Shown here in pieces: positions 28,525-37,031 of a stretch of DNA of 64,000 nt. The notes under the pieces are model-generated. The model was not told where the DNA came from and ran no database searches. It was given only the letters and a program-made list of their open reading frames with translations. Both the position numbers and the translations under genes were made by a program. The stretch comes from Blastococcus aggregatus (GTDB lineage: Bacteria; Actinomycetota; Actinomycetes; Mycobacteriales; Geodermatophilaceae). The DNA lies in contig NZ_OBQI01000001.1 of assembly GCF_900221005.1 (NCBI RefSeq), positions 868,001 to 932,000 of the forward strand, in the 5' to 3' direction. Position 1 is the first letter of the stretch; every line of letters starts with the position of its first letter.

Positions 28525-29508
28525 CTAGAGCAGGGGCGTCAGGGCCTTCTCCACTTCCTCGACGGTGATCTTCTCCAGGGCGGGGTCGAGGTCGGCGCCC
28601 CAGGGGTCGCCGGTGCCGTCCCCGTGCCAGAGGACGACGTGCTGCTCCCGCGGCGGCGGGCCCCACAGCGCGGGTGACACCGGTCCGAACAGCACCACCG
28701 AGGGACGGCGGTAGGCGGTCGCGAGGTGGGCCGCCCCCGTGTCGCCGCAGACCACGACGCGGGCGGCGGCGATCACGGCGGCGAGCTCCAGCGTCGTCGT
28801 CCGCCCGGCCAGCACGGCGTCCGTCCCGAGCCCGGCCGCGGCGGCGACCGAGCGGGCCAGCTCCACCTCGGCCGGCCCACCGGTGATCCGCACGTCGTGC
28901 CCGGCGTCGGCGAGGACCCGGGCGACCGCGGCGAACCGGTCGGGCGGCCAGCGCCGGCCCGGGTACGCCGCGCCCGGGTGGACGACGGCGACGTCGCGCA
29001 CCGGTGGCGGCACCGGCGGGACGGCGAGGTCGAGCGCATCGGGGTCGGCCGGCACGCCCAGCCCCTCGGAGACCAGCCGGCACCAGCGGTGCACCTCGTG
29101 CTCGTCGGCGTACCAGGTCGGCCCGGGGTAGCCGGGGCTGTCGAAGGTGAGCAGCCGCTCCGGACGCAGGCCGGCGACGACCACGTGCGACGCCGGGCCC
29201 TTGCCGTGCAGGTCGACGGCGAGCACCGGCGGCGGGCCGGACCAGTCCAGCGGCTCGAGCTCGCGGGCGGGCAGCACCTCGTCGACGGCGTCGATCAGCC
29301 GGGCGAGCGGCTCCAGCGCCTCCGTCGTCGCCAGGACCAGCCGGTGCTCCGGGACCGCGGCCCGGACCGCCCGGATCGCCGGCACGCCGGTGAGCAGGTC
29401 CCCCAGCCCGAGCGGCCGCAGCACCACCGCCGTCCGGACTTTCTGCACCGGAAGTCCGGAAGGGGTGGCCGGACTTTCTGCACCGAAAGTCCGGTCCGGA
29501 CGTCCCAT
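28525..29508 (-). CDS. GT9 family heptosyltransferase-like glycosyltransferase (operon gene 7)
   Basis: 327 residues if translation starts at ATG 29508, which shares its A with the HldE stop (TGATG). The first ~27 residues are then encoded by the paired repeat and are not family-like; the core begins VVLRPLGLGDLLTGVPAIRA, and a GTG start at 29427 gives 300 residues. The GT9 features are VVHPGAAYPGRRWPPDRFA, TGGPAEVELA and VCGDTGAAHLATAYRRPSVVLFGP. It would transfer heptose from ADP-heptose. In LPS-free actinobacteria the acceptor must be another surface glycan. Confidence 0.88.
   Translation of the reverse strand: MGRPDRTFGAESPATPSGLPVQKVRTAVVLRPLGLGDLLTGVPAIRAVRAAVPEHRLVLATTEALEPLARLIDAVDEVLPARELEPLDWSGPPPVLAVDLHGKGPASHVVVAGLRPERLLTFDSPGYPGPTWYADEHEVHRWCRLVSEGLGVPADPDALDLAVPPVPPPVRDVAVVHPGAAYPGRRWPPDRFAAVARVLADAGHDVRITGGPAEVELARSVAAAAGLGTDAVLAGRTTTLELAAVIAAARVVVCGDTGAAHLATAYRRPSVVLFGPVSPALWGPPPREQHVVLWHGDGTGDPWGADLDPALEKITVEEVEKALTPLL
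29436..29492. repeat. Paired 22-bp palindromes, locus C, at a GT9 start
   Basis: Copies 29436-29457 and 29471-29492, same orientation, 13 bases apart. Read on the plus strand both have the loop TGCACC. They sit between the HldE stop/GT9 ATG overlap (29508) and the first conserved residue of the GT9 protein, so they are either translated as an N-terminal extension or form the leader just before a GTG start at 29427. Confidence 0.88.
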
Positions 29509-30863
29509 CACACGCGGGAGCGCTCGACGAGGGCCGTGGTCGAGTGGCCGTCGAGGTAGGGCAGGACGACGGCCTGCCCACCCCACGTCCGCAGCACCGC
29601 GGCCTCCGGCAGGTCCGCGCCGGCGTAGTCGCCGCCCTTGGCCCACACGTCGGGGCGCAGCCGCTCGAGCACCGCCGACGGGGTGTCCTCGTCGAAGACG
29701 ACGACGGCGTCGACGAACTCCAGCGCCTCCAGCACGCGGGCCCGGTCGGGCGCGCTGGTGAGCGGCCGGGAGGGGCCCTTGAGCCGGCGGACGGAGTCGT
29801 CGGAGTTGATGCACACCACCAGGCAGTCGCCCAGCCCGCGGGCGGCCCGCAGCGTGGCGACGTGCCCGGGGTGCAGCAGGTCGAAGCAGCCCCCGGTCGC
29901 GACGACGGTGCCGCCGGCGGCCCGCACCCGCGCGATGACGCCCTCGGCGCCCGAGCCGTCCACGACCTCTGGCGTCTCGCGGTCCCACGCCGTCGCGCCG
30001 CCCCGGCCGACGAACGCCGAGGCGAAGGCCACCGCGGCGGCCACGGCCTCGCCGGTCACCGCGCCGTCGGCGAGCGCCAGGGCGGCGGCGGCCGCGAACG
30101 AGTCGCCGGCGCCGCACGGATCGCCGCCGGTCACCGGCACGGCGGGCACCACCATCGGCGCCCCGGGGCCGTAGGAGAGCAGCGCGCCGCGAGCCCCCAT
30201 GGTCACCGCGACCGCGCCGACGCCCCAGCGCTCGATCAGCGCCTCGGCCCGGGCGCCCACCGCGGCGAGCCCCTCGCCGGGCACGTCGGGCACCACCCGG
30301 GCGGCCTCGGCGCTGTTGGGCGTGACCAGGCGGATGCCGCGCACCGGGTCCGCGCCACGCGGGTGCGGATCCCAGACCACCGGCCCGCGGGCGCGGGCCA
30401 GGGCCGCCCGGACGTCGGCGGCGGCCGTGGTCCCTCGGCCGTAGTCGGCGACCAGCACCGCCGCGGCGTCGCGGATCGCCTCGGCGGCCTCGGCGGGCAG
30501 CGCGCCCAGCGTCGCCACGGGGGCGCCGCTGTCCAGGCGGGCGACGGAGTGGTCGCCGACCCGGATCCGCTGCTTCACCGCGGTGCCGCCGCCGGCCGGG
30601 ATCCCGACCAGCCGGACCCGCCCGGCGAGCAGCGCCCGCAGCCGGTCGGCGCCCTCGTCGTCGGACAGCGGCGCGACCAGCACCACCTCGCGGGACGTCG
30701 CGGCGGCGGCGATCACCGCGGCCAGCGCCGCTCCGCCCGGGCGCTCGCGGCGCTCGACGTCCTCGACCACCGGGACGGGCGCGTCGGGGGTCAGCCGCGA
30801 GGCGCTGCCGACCAGGTCGACGTCGAGCAGCGCGTCACCGACCACCACCAGCGGCCGGCTCAT
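29508..30863 (-). CDS. hldE: Bifunctional heptose 7-phosphate kinase / heptose 1-phosphate adenylyltransferase (HldE)
   Basis: 451 residues. The N-terminal two thirds is a PfkB sugar kinase (VVVGDALLDVDLVG, RPGGAALAAV, and the catalytic GDPCGAGDSFAAA). The C-terminal ~140 residues are a nucleotidyltransferase with VATGGCFDLLHPGH and the NSDDSVRRLKG motif. Together they turn D-sedoheptulose-7-P-derived heptose-7-P into ADP-D-glycero-manno-heptose, after a phosphatase step. The ATG overlaps the gmhA stop by ATGA and the stop overlaps the next GT9 start. Domain order is as in Gram-negative HldE. Confidence 0.93.
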   Translation of the reverse strand: MSRPLVVVGDALLDVDLVGSASRLTPDAPVPVVEDVERRERPGGAALAAVIAAAATSREVVLVAPLSDDEGADRLRALLAGRVRLVGIPAGGGTAVKQRIRVGDHSVARLDSGAPVATLGALPAEAAEAIRDAAAVLVADYGRGTTAAADVRAALARARGPVVWDPHPRGADPVRGIRLVTPNSAEAARVVPDVPGEGLAAVGARAEALIERWGVGAVAVTMGARGALLSYGPGAPMVVPAVPVTGGDPCGAGDSFAAAAALALADGAVTGEAVAAAVAFASAFVGRGGATAWDRETPEVVDGSGAEGVIARVRAAGGTVVATGGCFDLLHPGHVATLRAARGLGDCLVVCINSDDSVRRLKGPSRPLTSAPDRARVLEALEFVDAVVVFDEDTPSAVLERLRPDVWAKGGDYAGADLPEAAVLRTWGGQAVVLPYLDGHSTTALVERSRV

Positions 30864-31567
30864 CGGGCCGCGCCCAGCGACGGCCCGGCCGGCACCCGCG
30901 ACGGCTCGGCCAGCACCGCGGCGTCGAAGGCTGCGCAGACAAGGTGCAGCGCGACGAGGTGGCACTCCTGCACCGTCGCCGTCCACGGGGAGTCGATGCA
31001 GACCGCGTCGTCGGCGGCGGCGGCCAGCGGGTTGGGTGCCGGCCCGGTGAGCGCCAGCGTGGTGATGCCGCACCCGCGGGCGCGACGGGCGGCGGCGACC
31101 GCGTTCGGCGAGCGGCCCGACGTCGAGAGCAGGACCAGCACGTCGCCTGGGCGGCCGTGCGCCTCCACCTGCCGGGCGAAGAGCTCGTCGGCCGGGTAGT
31201 CGTTGGCGATCGCGGTCAGCGACGAGGTCTCCGCGGTCAGGCAGATGGCCGAGAACGGCGGCCGGTCGGCCCGGTACCGCCCGACCAGCTCGGCGGTGAG
31301 GTGCTGCGCCTGGGCGGCGCTGCCGCCGTTGCCGGCGGCCAGCAGCCGGCCGCGGGCGTCGCCGCAGAGGATGCCGGCGAGCAGCCGGCCCCAGTCGTCG
31401 AGCACGTCGAGCTGGGTGTTCAGCGAGCCGAGCGCGGTGGTGAGCGAGCCGACGTGGTCGGCGCCGGTGAGGTGGGTGCAGGTCGCCGGGTCGGGCACCT
31501 CGGCGGCGGTGCTCCCGGGCGCCGGGGCCTGCACGACGTTCTCGAAGAAGGAGTGCGGAACGCTCAT
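30860..31567 (-). CDS. gmhA: D-sedoheptulose 7-phosphate isomerase (GmhA)
   Basis: 235 residues with a SIS sugar-isomerase domain. The GmhA signatures are LLAAGNGGSAAQAQHLTAEL (with a zinc-type His), LSTSGRSPNAVAAA and the later TVQECHLVALH, which carries the second conserved His pair. It has ~40 extra N-terminal residues compared with E. coli GmhA. It makes D-glycero-D-manno-heptose 7-phosphate, the first step of the pathway completed by HldE and the GmhB-like domain in the same operon. Confidence 0.92.
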   Translation of the reverse strand: MSVPHSFFENVVQAPAPGSTAAEVPDPATCTHLTGADHVGSLTTALGSLNTQLDVLDDWGRLLAGILCGDARGRLLAAGNGGSAAQAQHLTAELVGRYRADRPPFSAICLTAETSSLTAIANDYPADELFARQVEAHGRPGDVLVLLSTSGRSPNAVAAARRARGCGITTLALTGPAPNPLAAAADDAVCIDSPWTATVQECHLVALHLVCAAFDAAVLAEPSRVPAGPSLGAAR

Positions 31568-32766
31568 CGGGCGACCTCCACGAGACGGCGGCCGGTGCGC
31601 ACCTGCCGGTAGACGGATTCGGTGTCGGCGACGACGCGGCTCCACCGGTAGCGGTCGCGGGCCCGCGCCACGCCGGCCCGGCCGTAGGCGGCCCGGCGGG
31701 CGTCGTCGGCGAGCAGCGCCGCGAGCACCGCCCCGAGCCGCTCCGGGTTCCGCGGCGGCACGAGGTCGCCGGTGACGCCGTCGACGACGCTGTCCTGCAG
31801 CCCGCCGACCGCGGTTGCCACCACCGGCCGGCCGCAGGCCATCGCCTCCAGGGGCGTGATGCCGAACGGCTCGTACCAGGGGACGGCGAGGACGACGTCG
31901 GCCGACCGCACCCAGGCGGGCACGTCGGCGCGGGCCACGGAGCCCGCGAACACCAGCCGGTCGGCCACCCCGGCCTCGGCGGCGATCGCGCGCAGCCGGC
32001 GCACCTCGGGGTCGGCGTCGATCCGGTCCGCCGCCGGGCCACCGACGACGACGAGCTCGGCGTCCGGCACCGCCGTCAGCGCGCGCACCGCGTCGTCCTG
32101 GCCCTTGCGCTCGACCAGCCGGCCGAGCACCAGCAGCCGCTTCCGGTCGCTGCGCGGCGCCACCGGGCCGTCCGGGGTGAACACGTCGGTGTCCACGCCG
32201 CACGGCACGATCGAGGCGCGGTCGGTGGTCAGCCCCAGCCGGCGCAGCTCGAACACCTCGTCGGTGCAGGTGGCGACGACGTGGTCGACGGTGCGGCACA
32301 GCGAGCGCTCGAGCTCGATCCGGTTCGGCGGCGAGGTGTCGGCGTCGCCCTGGTGCCGGCGCTTGACCGAGCCGAGGGCGTGGAAGGTCTGCAGCACGGG
32401 CACGTCGCCGGCTGCGGCGACCGACGCCAGCCCGCTCATCCAGAAGTGCGCGTGCACCAGATCCGGCGGGTGCGCGGCCCAGGTGCGGCGGAGGTGCGCG
32501 GCGAACTCGGGCATGTGCCGCAGCAGGTCGTCCTTGGGCAGCTCGTGCGGCGGGCCCGCGGGCACGTGGACCACGTTGTAGCCGTCCTGGGTGACCACGC
32601 GCTCGGGCAGCGCCTCGTCGTCCCGGCGGGTGTGCACGGTGACGTCGTGCCCGCGGCGGGCGAGGCCGGCGGCGAGCGCGGCGACGTGCACGTTCTGCCC
32701 GCCGGCGTCCACCCCGCCGATCGCGGCGAGCGGGCTGGCGTGCTCGCTGACCATCTCGATCCTCAT
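31564..32766 (-). CDS. GT4 family glycosyltransferase
   Basis: 400 residues, GT-B fold. The N-terminus MRIEMVSEHASPLAAIGGVDAGGQNVHVA has the Gly-rich loop typical of retaining sucrose-synthase/GT4 enzymes, with HFWMSGL following. The C-terminal half has the nucleotide-sugar site ERKGQDDAVRAL and the E(x7)E motif as EPFGITPLEAMACGRPVVAT. Both ends overlap neighbouring genes by ATGA, which fits a tightly coupled assembly pathway. Donor and acceptor are not predictable; by context it adds a sugar to the heptose-containing glycan. Confidence 0.92.
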   Translation of the reverse strand: MRIEMVSEHASPLAAIGGVDAGGQNVHVAALAAGLARRGHDVTVHTRRDDEALPERVVTQDGYNVVHVPAGPPHELPKDDLLRHMPEFAAHLRRTWAAHPPDLVHAHFWMSGLASVAAAGDVPVLQTFHALGSVKRRHQGDADTSPPNRIELERSLCRTVDHVVATCTDEVFELRRLGLTTDRASIVPCGVDTDVFTPDGPVAPRSDRKRLLVLGRLVERKGQDDAVRALTAVPDAELVVVGGPAADRIDADPEVRRLRAIAAEAGVADRLVFAGSVARADVPAWVRSADVVLAVPWYEPFGITPLEAMACGRPVVATAVGGLQDSVVDGVTGDLVPPRNPERLGAVLAALLADDARRAAYGRAGVARARDRYRWSRVVADTESVYRQVRTGRRLVEVAR

Positions 32767-33743
32767 CGCGTCACCTCTCCCAGGAGGGCATCCCAGTCGC
32801 GCAGGAAGCGGGCCAGGCCGTAGCGGTCCAGGGCAGCGGCGCGGGCGGCCTTGCCGGCCAGCCGCGCGGCGTCCGGGTCGTCGAGGAACCGGCGCACCCC
32901 CTCCCAGAGACGCTCCGGGCGGGTGGAGATGACGCCGGCGTCGGCCGGCACGGCTTCGACCACCTCGGTGGTGGCCAGCGCGACCACCGGCATCCCGAGG
33001 TGCATCGCCTCGAGCAGCGAGAGGCCGAGCGAGGTCCAGCGCACCGGGTGCACGTACACGCGGCGGCGGGCGAGCTCGGCGTGCATGGCCGCCTGCGGCG
33101 GGTCGTCGAACAGCGCGACCCGGTCGGGGTCGAGCCCGACCGTCTCGTGCAGACCGGACAGCCCCATGCCGAAGACGTCGACCGGTGCCACCTCGGCCAG
33201 CCCGGGCAGCAGGTCGGCCCCGACGGTGCGGCCGCGGCGCACCGGCTCGTTGGTGACGACGGCGGCCCGCGCGAGCTCCCCGGTCCAGCGCTCGCCGGGG
33301 TCGACGATGCCGTGCTCGATGACCGTCGTCGGCGCCCGGCCGTTGTCGTAGAAGAGCCGGTTGAAGTGCGTCACGTGCGCGATCGGGATGTCGGTGCGGT
33401 CGGCCATCGGGTGCAGCGTGAGAGGTATCGGTGCGGCTCCGTCGTCCAGGCCCGGCGCGTTGTGCTCCAGGAAGACCGCGGGCAGGTCCCGGCCCGGCTC
33501 GCGGCCCAGCCACTCGCGGACCAGCTCGAGGTCGCGCGGGCGCTGCAGGACGACGACGTCGGGCTGGTCGTCGCGGAGCTGGGCGGGCGTCACCTCGCGG
33601 GCGTTCGCCGGCCAGTCCCAGGTCCGGGCGCGGCCGAGCCCGTCCGGACCCCGGTCCTCCACGACGGGGATCAGGTACTCGTGCCCGCCCTGCACGAACG
33701 CCGTCGTCCAGGAGCCGTGCACGTGCCAGACCAGGATCTTCAT
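32763..33743 (-). CDS. Glycosyltransferase (GT-B, GT4-like)
   Basis: 326 residues starting MKILVWHVHGSWTTAFVQGGHEYLIPV. The C-terminal half holds a clear GT4-type acceptor/donor motif TSLGLSLLEAMHLGMPVVALATTE, and the end LDRYGLARFLRDWDALL is common to this group. The N-terminal domain has VFLEHNAPGLDDG, a feature of small actinobacterial glycosyltransferases found with heptose genes. Overlaps of 4 bases on both sides couple it to the GT9 and GT4 genes. Confidence 0.86.
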   Translation of the reverse strand: MKILVWHVHGSWTTAFVQGGHEYLIPVVEDRGPDGLGRARTWDWPANAREVTPAQLRDDQPDVVVLQRPRDLELVREWLGREPGRDLPAVFLEHNAPGLDDGAAPIPLTLHPMADRTDIPIAHVTHFNRLFYDNGRAPTTVIEHGIVDPGERWTGELARAAVVTNEPVRRGRTVGADLLPGLAEVAPVDVFGMGLSGLHETVGLDPDRVALFDDPPQAAMHAELARRRVYVHPVRWTSLGLSLLEAMHLGMPVVALATTEVVEAVPADAGVISTRPERLWEGVRRFLDDPDAARLAGKAARAAALDRYGLARFLRDWDALLGEVTR

Positions 33744-34804
33744 GCGCTTCCCAGCTTCTCGACGGCGGCGACGACGTCGTGTGCCGTCACCGAGGTCAGG
33801 CACGGGTGGCCGGGCACCGGGCACTCGCGGGCGCGGGTGCCCCGGCAGGAGGCCGACTGGTCGCCGAGCAGCACGGTGGGCACGCCGTAGGGCGCCCACC
33901 GCTCGGCGGGGACCACGGGAGCGAACAGCGAGACCACGGGCGTCCCGACGGCGGCGGCCAGGTGCGCCGGGCCGGTGTTGCCGACGACGACCGCCGCCGC
34001 CCCGTCGAGCAGCGCGGCCATCTCGGCGAGCGTCGTCGCACCCCCGAGGTCGACGCCACGGCCGCCGGCGACGAACGCGGTCAGCTCCCGCTCGGCCGGG
34101 CCGCCGGTGACCAGTACCCGGTGGCCGGCGTCGGCCAGCGCCTCGACGGCCTCCGCGCACCGCTCCGCGGGCCAGGCGCGCGCCGGCACCGAGGCGCCGG
34201 GATGCAGCACGACATACCCGGGCTCGTGCGGAACCGCCGGCAGGGGGCGGCGCAGGGCGAGGCGGCCGTCGTCGCCGGCCGGCAGCTCGAACCCGGCGGC
34301 ACGGGCCAGGGAGAGCGCCCGCTCGGGCTCCGGCAGGTCGTCGTCGACGGAGTGGCGGACGTCGAGCAGCGAGCCGGGGTAGTCGACGCTGATCGCCGAG
34401 ATCCGTCGCACGCCCGCGGTGCGCAGGACCAGCGCCAGCGGCAGCGGCGACTGGTGGAACGACGTCGAGATCACCGCCTCGTCCGGCGCCAGCGCGCGCA
34501 CCCGGTCGGCGAGCGCGGCCAGGTCGTCGGCGTCCACCGCGGGCGGATCGCCGAGGATCCACGGGCAGGCCCAGGTCCAGACCTCGTCGACGCCCGGGAG
34601 CAGCTCCGCGGCCGCGGCTCCGGCCGGGCCGGCCAGGAACACCACCCGGTCGGCGCCGTGCGCGACAGCGCGCACCAGCGGGCCCTGCAGCAGCACGTCG
34701 CCGGCGTTGTCGAGCCGGGCGACCAGCACCGTCCGGACTTCCGGTGCAGAAAGTCCGGGATCGGGGCGGACTTCCGGTGCAGGAAGTCCGGGGGTGGCGG
34801 TCAC
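33740..34804 (-). CDS. GT9 family heptosyltransferase-like glycosyltransferase (operon gene 2)
   Basis: 354 residues if it starts at GTG 34804, which overlaps the upstream stop by GTGA. The first 25 residues are encoded by the repeat pair (GLPAPEVR, GLSAPEVR), and the family core begins VLVARLDNAGDVLLQGPLVR, reachable from GTG 34729 (330 codons). Motifs VVLHPGASVPARAWPAERCA, TGGPAERELT, and VVGNTGPAHLAAAVGTPVVSLF are classic GT9. A Cys-rich RGTRARECPVPGHPC near the C-terminus is also typical of actinobacterial members. Confidence 0.88.
   Translation of the reverse strand: MTATPGLPAPEVRPDPGLSAPEVRTVLVARLDNAGDVLLQGPLVRAVAHGADRVVFLAGPAGAAAAELLPGVDEVWTWACPWILGDPPAVDADDLAALADRVRALAPDEAVISTSFHQSPLPLALVLRTAGVRRISAISVDYPGSLLDVRHSVDDDLPEPERALSLARAAGFELPAGDDGRLALRRPLPAVPHEPGYVVLHPGASVPARAWPAERCAEAVEALADAGHRVLVTGGPAERELTAFVAGGRGVDLGGATTLAEMAALLDGAAAVVVGNTGPAHLAAAVGTPVVSLFAPVVPAERWAPYGVPTVLLGDQSASCRGTRARECPVPGHPCLTSVTAHDVVAAVEKLGSA
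34735..34789. repeat. Paired 22-bp palindromes, locus D, at a GT9 start
   Basis: Copies 34735-34756 and 34768-34789, same orientation, 11 bases apart, plus-strand loop GGTGCA. As at locus C they lie between the stop/start overlap of the upstream gene (34801-34804) and the conserved start of the GT9 core (34729). Confidence 0.88.
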
Positions 34805-36291
34805 CAGCGGCCCCCGAGCACGTCGTCGACCGCAGCGGTCAGGGTCGGGGCGGGATGCGCCGCCGCGGCGACCTCGTCCTTCCGCGTCACCGGCGTCGGC
34901 ACCATGATCCCGGTCGCGCCGGCGGCGGCCGCGGCGTCGACGTCGGCGGCGATGTCGCCGATGACCACGCACCGGGCCGGGTCGACGTCGAGCTCGGCAC
35001 AGGCGGCCTCGACCATGCCGGGCGCCGGCTTGCGGCACTCGCAGCCGTCGTCGGGGCCGTGCGGGCAGACACCCACCGTGTCGAACGGGCCGAGCAGCTC
35101 CTCGAGCCGGGCCATGCACGCGTCGACCTGAGCCCGCGTGATGATCCCGCGCGCCACGCCGGACTGGTTGCTGACCACCCCGACCCGGACGCCGCGGGCG
35201 CGGAGCGCGTCCACGGCCTCCCGGGCGCCGGGAACCGGCGTCACCAGCGCCGGGTCGCCGTTGTAGGGGTAGTCGCGCACGAGGGTGCCGTCGCGGTCGA
35301 AGAGGACCAGGTCAGGCAGGCCCCGCCAGGGGCGGACGCCGACGTGCCGCACCACCCCGCGCAGCCAGTGCCACGTCGCGAGCGCCGGGATGGCGGCGCT
35401 GGTGGCGACCATCGTGGTGACCTCGGCGCGGGTGCGCGGCCCGGGTGCGATCCGGCGCCAGGCGAACTCCGCGGTGCCGGCGAGCCACCCGGCCGCGGCG
35501 AGAGCGGCCGCCAGCGGCCGCCGGAACGCGACCCCACCGACGGCGGCCAGCGCCGCCGCGGTGACGGCGGTGTGCTGCGGACGGCGGCCCAGCGCGGCGT
35601 CGGCGCGCCGCCGCCAGTCGCGGCCGTGCAGCCGGCGCATGAGGACGTCGTCGGCGTTGCCGGCCTGGACGCGGACGCTGACCCAGCGGTCGGTGGGCCG
35701 CACCGGGTGCGTGATCCGGCGCTGGCCGCGGACCAGCCGAGCGCCGGTGTCCAGAATCCGCAGCGCGAGGTCGGAGTCCTCGCGGAAGGCGCGCGGGAAG
35801 CGCTCGTCGAAGCCGCCCACCGCGGAGAGCGCGGCCCGGCGGTAGGCGAGGTCGGCGGTGATCCAGCTGGCGGTGGCCAGGCCGGCGGTGCCGCGCTCCC
35901 AGTCGGTGGGGCGGCGGTCGCCGGGCAGCGGCACGTGCACCCGGCCCTGGCTGCCGGCGACATCGGCGGGCAGGCCGGCGAGGTCGGCCGCCAGCCGCTC
36001 GTACCAGTCGGCGTCGGGCACGACGTCGTCGTCGAGGAAGGCGATCCACGGCGTCCGGGCGCTGCGCCAGCCGAGGTTGCGGGCGCGGGCCGGCCCGCCG
36101 CCGCCGGTGCGCACGACGCGGACGGGCGGCAGGCCCGGGCGGGCGGGGGTCAGCGGCGCCCCGGTGGGGCGGTCGTCGACCAGGATCAGCTCGGCCGGAC
36201 GGGGACCGGGAGCTGTGGCGAGCGCGTCGAGGAGCACGTCGAGCGAGGGCCGCCCGATCGTGGGCACCACGACGGTGCACTCCGTCAGCAT
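34801..36291 (-). CDS. Fusion of GT2 glycosyltransferase and GmhB-type heptose bisphosphate phosphatase
   Basis: 496 residues. The first ~230 form a GT2 GT-A domain: VVVPTIGRPS, ILVDDRPTG, ARNLGWRSARTPWIAFLDDDVVPD (the DxD site), and the catalytic-loop FREDSDLALR. A weakly hydrophobic linker (~255-315) follows. Residues ~320-496 are a HAD phosphatase with LFDRDGTLVRDYPYN and the zinc loop CPHGPDDGCECRKPAPGM, diagnostic of GmhB (D-glycero-D-manno-heptose 1,7-bisphosphate phosphatase). This supplies the step between the two HldE activities. First gene of the operon; its stop overlaps the GT9 start. Confidence 0.92.
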   Translation of the reverse strand: MLTECTVVVPTIGRPSLDVLLDALATAPGPRPAELILVDDRPTGAPLTPARPGLPPVRVVRTGGGGPARARNLGWRSARTPWIAFLDDDVVPDADWYERLAADLAGLPADVAGSQGRVHVPLPGDRRPTDWERGTAGLATASWITADLAYRRAALSAVGGFDERFPRAFREDSDLALRILDTGARLVRGQRRITHPVRPTDRWVSVRVQAGNADDVLMRRLHGRDWRRRADAALGRRPQHTAVTAAALAAVGGVAFRRPLAAALAAAGWLAGTAEFAWRRIAPGPRTRAEVTTMVATSAAIPALATWHWLRGVVRHVGVRPWRGLPDLVLFDRDGTLVRDYPYNGDPALVTPVPGAREAVDALRARGVRVGVVSNQSGVARGIITRAQVDACMARLEELLGPFDTVGVCPHGPDDGCECRKPAPGMVEAACAELDVDPARCVVIGDIAADVDAAAAAGATGIMVPTPVTRKDEVAAAAHPAPTLTAAVDDVLGGRW

Positions 36292-36353
36292 GTCCGGCTC
36301 CGTTCCCGGACGGGCCGGGGCAGAAACACTACGGGCTCGAAGCGTTCGGGCCC

Positions 36354-37031
36354 TCAGACCGCGCCGGGCACCAGCTCGACGACGTCGTCCGCGAAGGTCA
36401 GCCGGGCACCCGTGCGCTCCTGCAGCTCCTCGCGGCTCAGTCCCGCGACCAGCTCGCGCACGACCAGCCCGCCGGGGGTCACGTCGATGACCGCCAGCTC
36501 GGTGTAGATGCGGTCGACGACGCCCGCCGCGGTGAGCGGGTAGGTGCACAGCGGCAGGATCTTGGGCGTGCCGGCCTTGGTGGTGTGGGTCATCAGCACC
36601 AGCACCCGCTTCGCGCCGACGGCGAGGTCCATCGCACCGCCCACCGCCGGCGGGTGACCGACCTCGTCGGTGGCCCAGTTCGCCAGGTCCCCGGCGGCGG
36701 AGACCTGGAAGCCGCCCAGCACGGTGACGTCGATGTGCCCGCCGCGCATCATCATGAACGAGTCGGTGTGGTGGAAGTAGGCGCCGCCGGGCAGCAGCGT
36801 CACCGGCTGCTTGCCCGCGTTGATCAGCTCGGGGTCGCCCTCACCCGGCGCGGGCGCCGGTCCCATCCCGAGGATGCCGTTCTCCGAGTGGTAGATGATC
36901 TCCTTGTCGGGCGAGACGACCTCGCCGACCAGCGTGGGCATGCCGATGCCCAGGTTGACGTAGGCGCCGCTGGGGATGTCGCGGGCCACGCGGCGGGCCA
37001 TGTCCGTCAGCGACAGCCGGGGGCCGCTCAC
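36354..37031 (-). CDS. 3-oxoacid CoA-transferase subunit B
   Basis: 225 residues. The catalytic glutamate lies in YHSENGILGMGP, the active-site motif of the beta subunit of family I CoA transferases. VNLGIGMPTLV near the start and GAMDLAVGAKRVLVLM also fit. The GTG start overlaps the stop of the A subunit by GTGA. With subunit A it moves CoA from succinyl-CoA to a 3-oxoacid such as acetoacetate or 3-oxoadipate; which one is not clear. No thiolase or pca genes are near. Confidence 0.92.
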   Translation of the reverse strand: MSGPRLSLTDMARRVARDIPSGAYVNLGIGMPTLVGEVVSPDKEIIYHSENGILGMGPAPAPGEGDPELINAGKQPVTLLPGGAYFHHTDSFMMMRGGHIDVTVLGGFQVSAAGDLANWATDEVGHPPAVGGAMDLAVGAKRVLVLMTHTTKAGTPKILPLCTYPLTAAGVVDRIYTELAVIDVTPGGLVVRELVAGLSREELQERTGARLTFADDVVELVPGAV

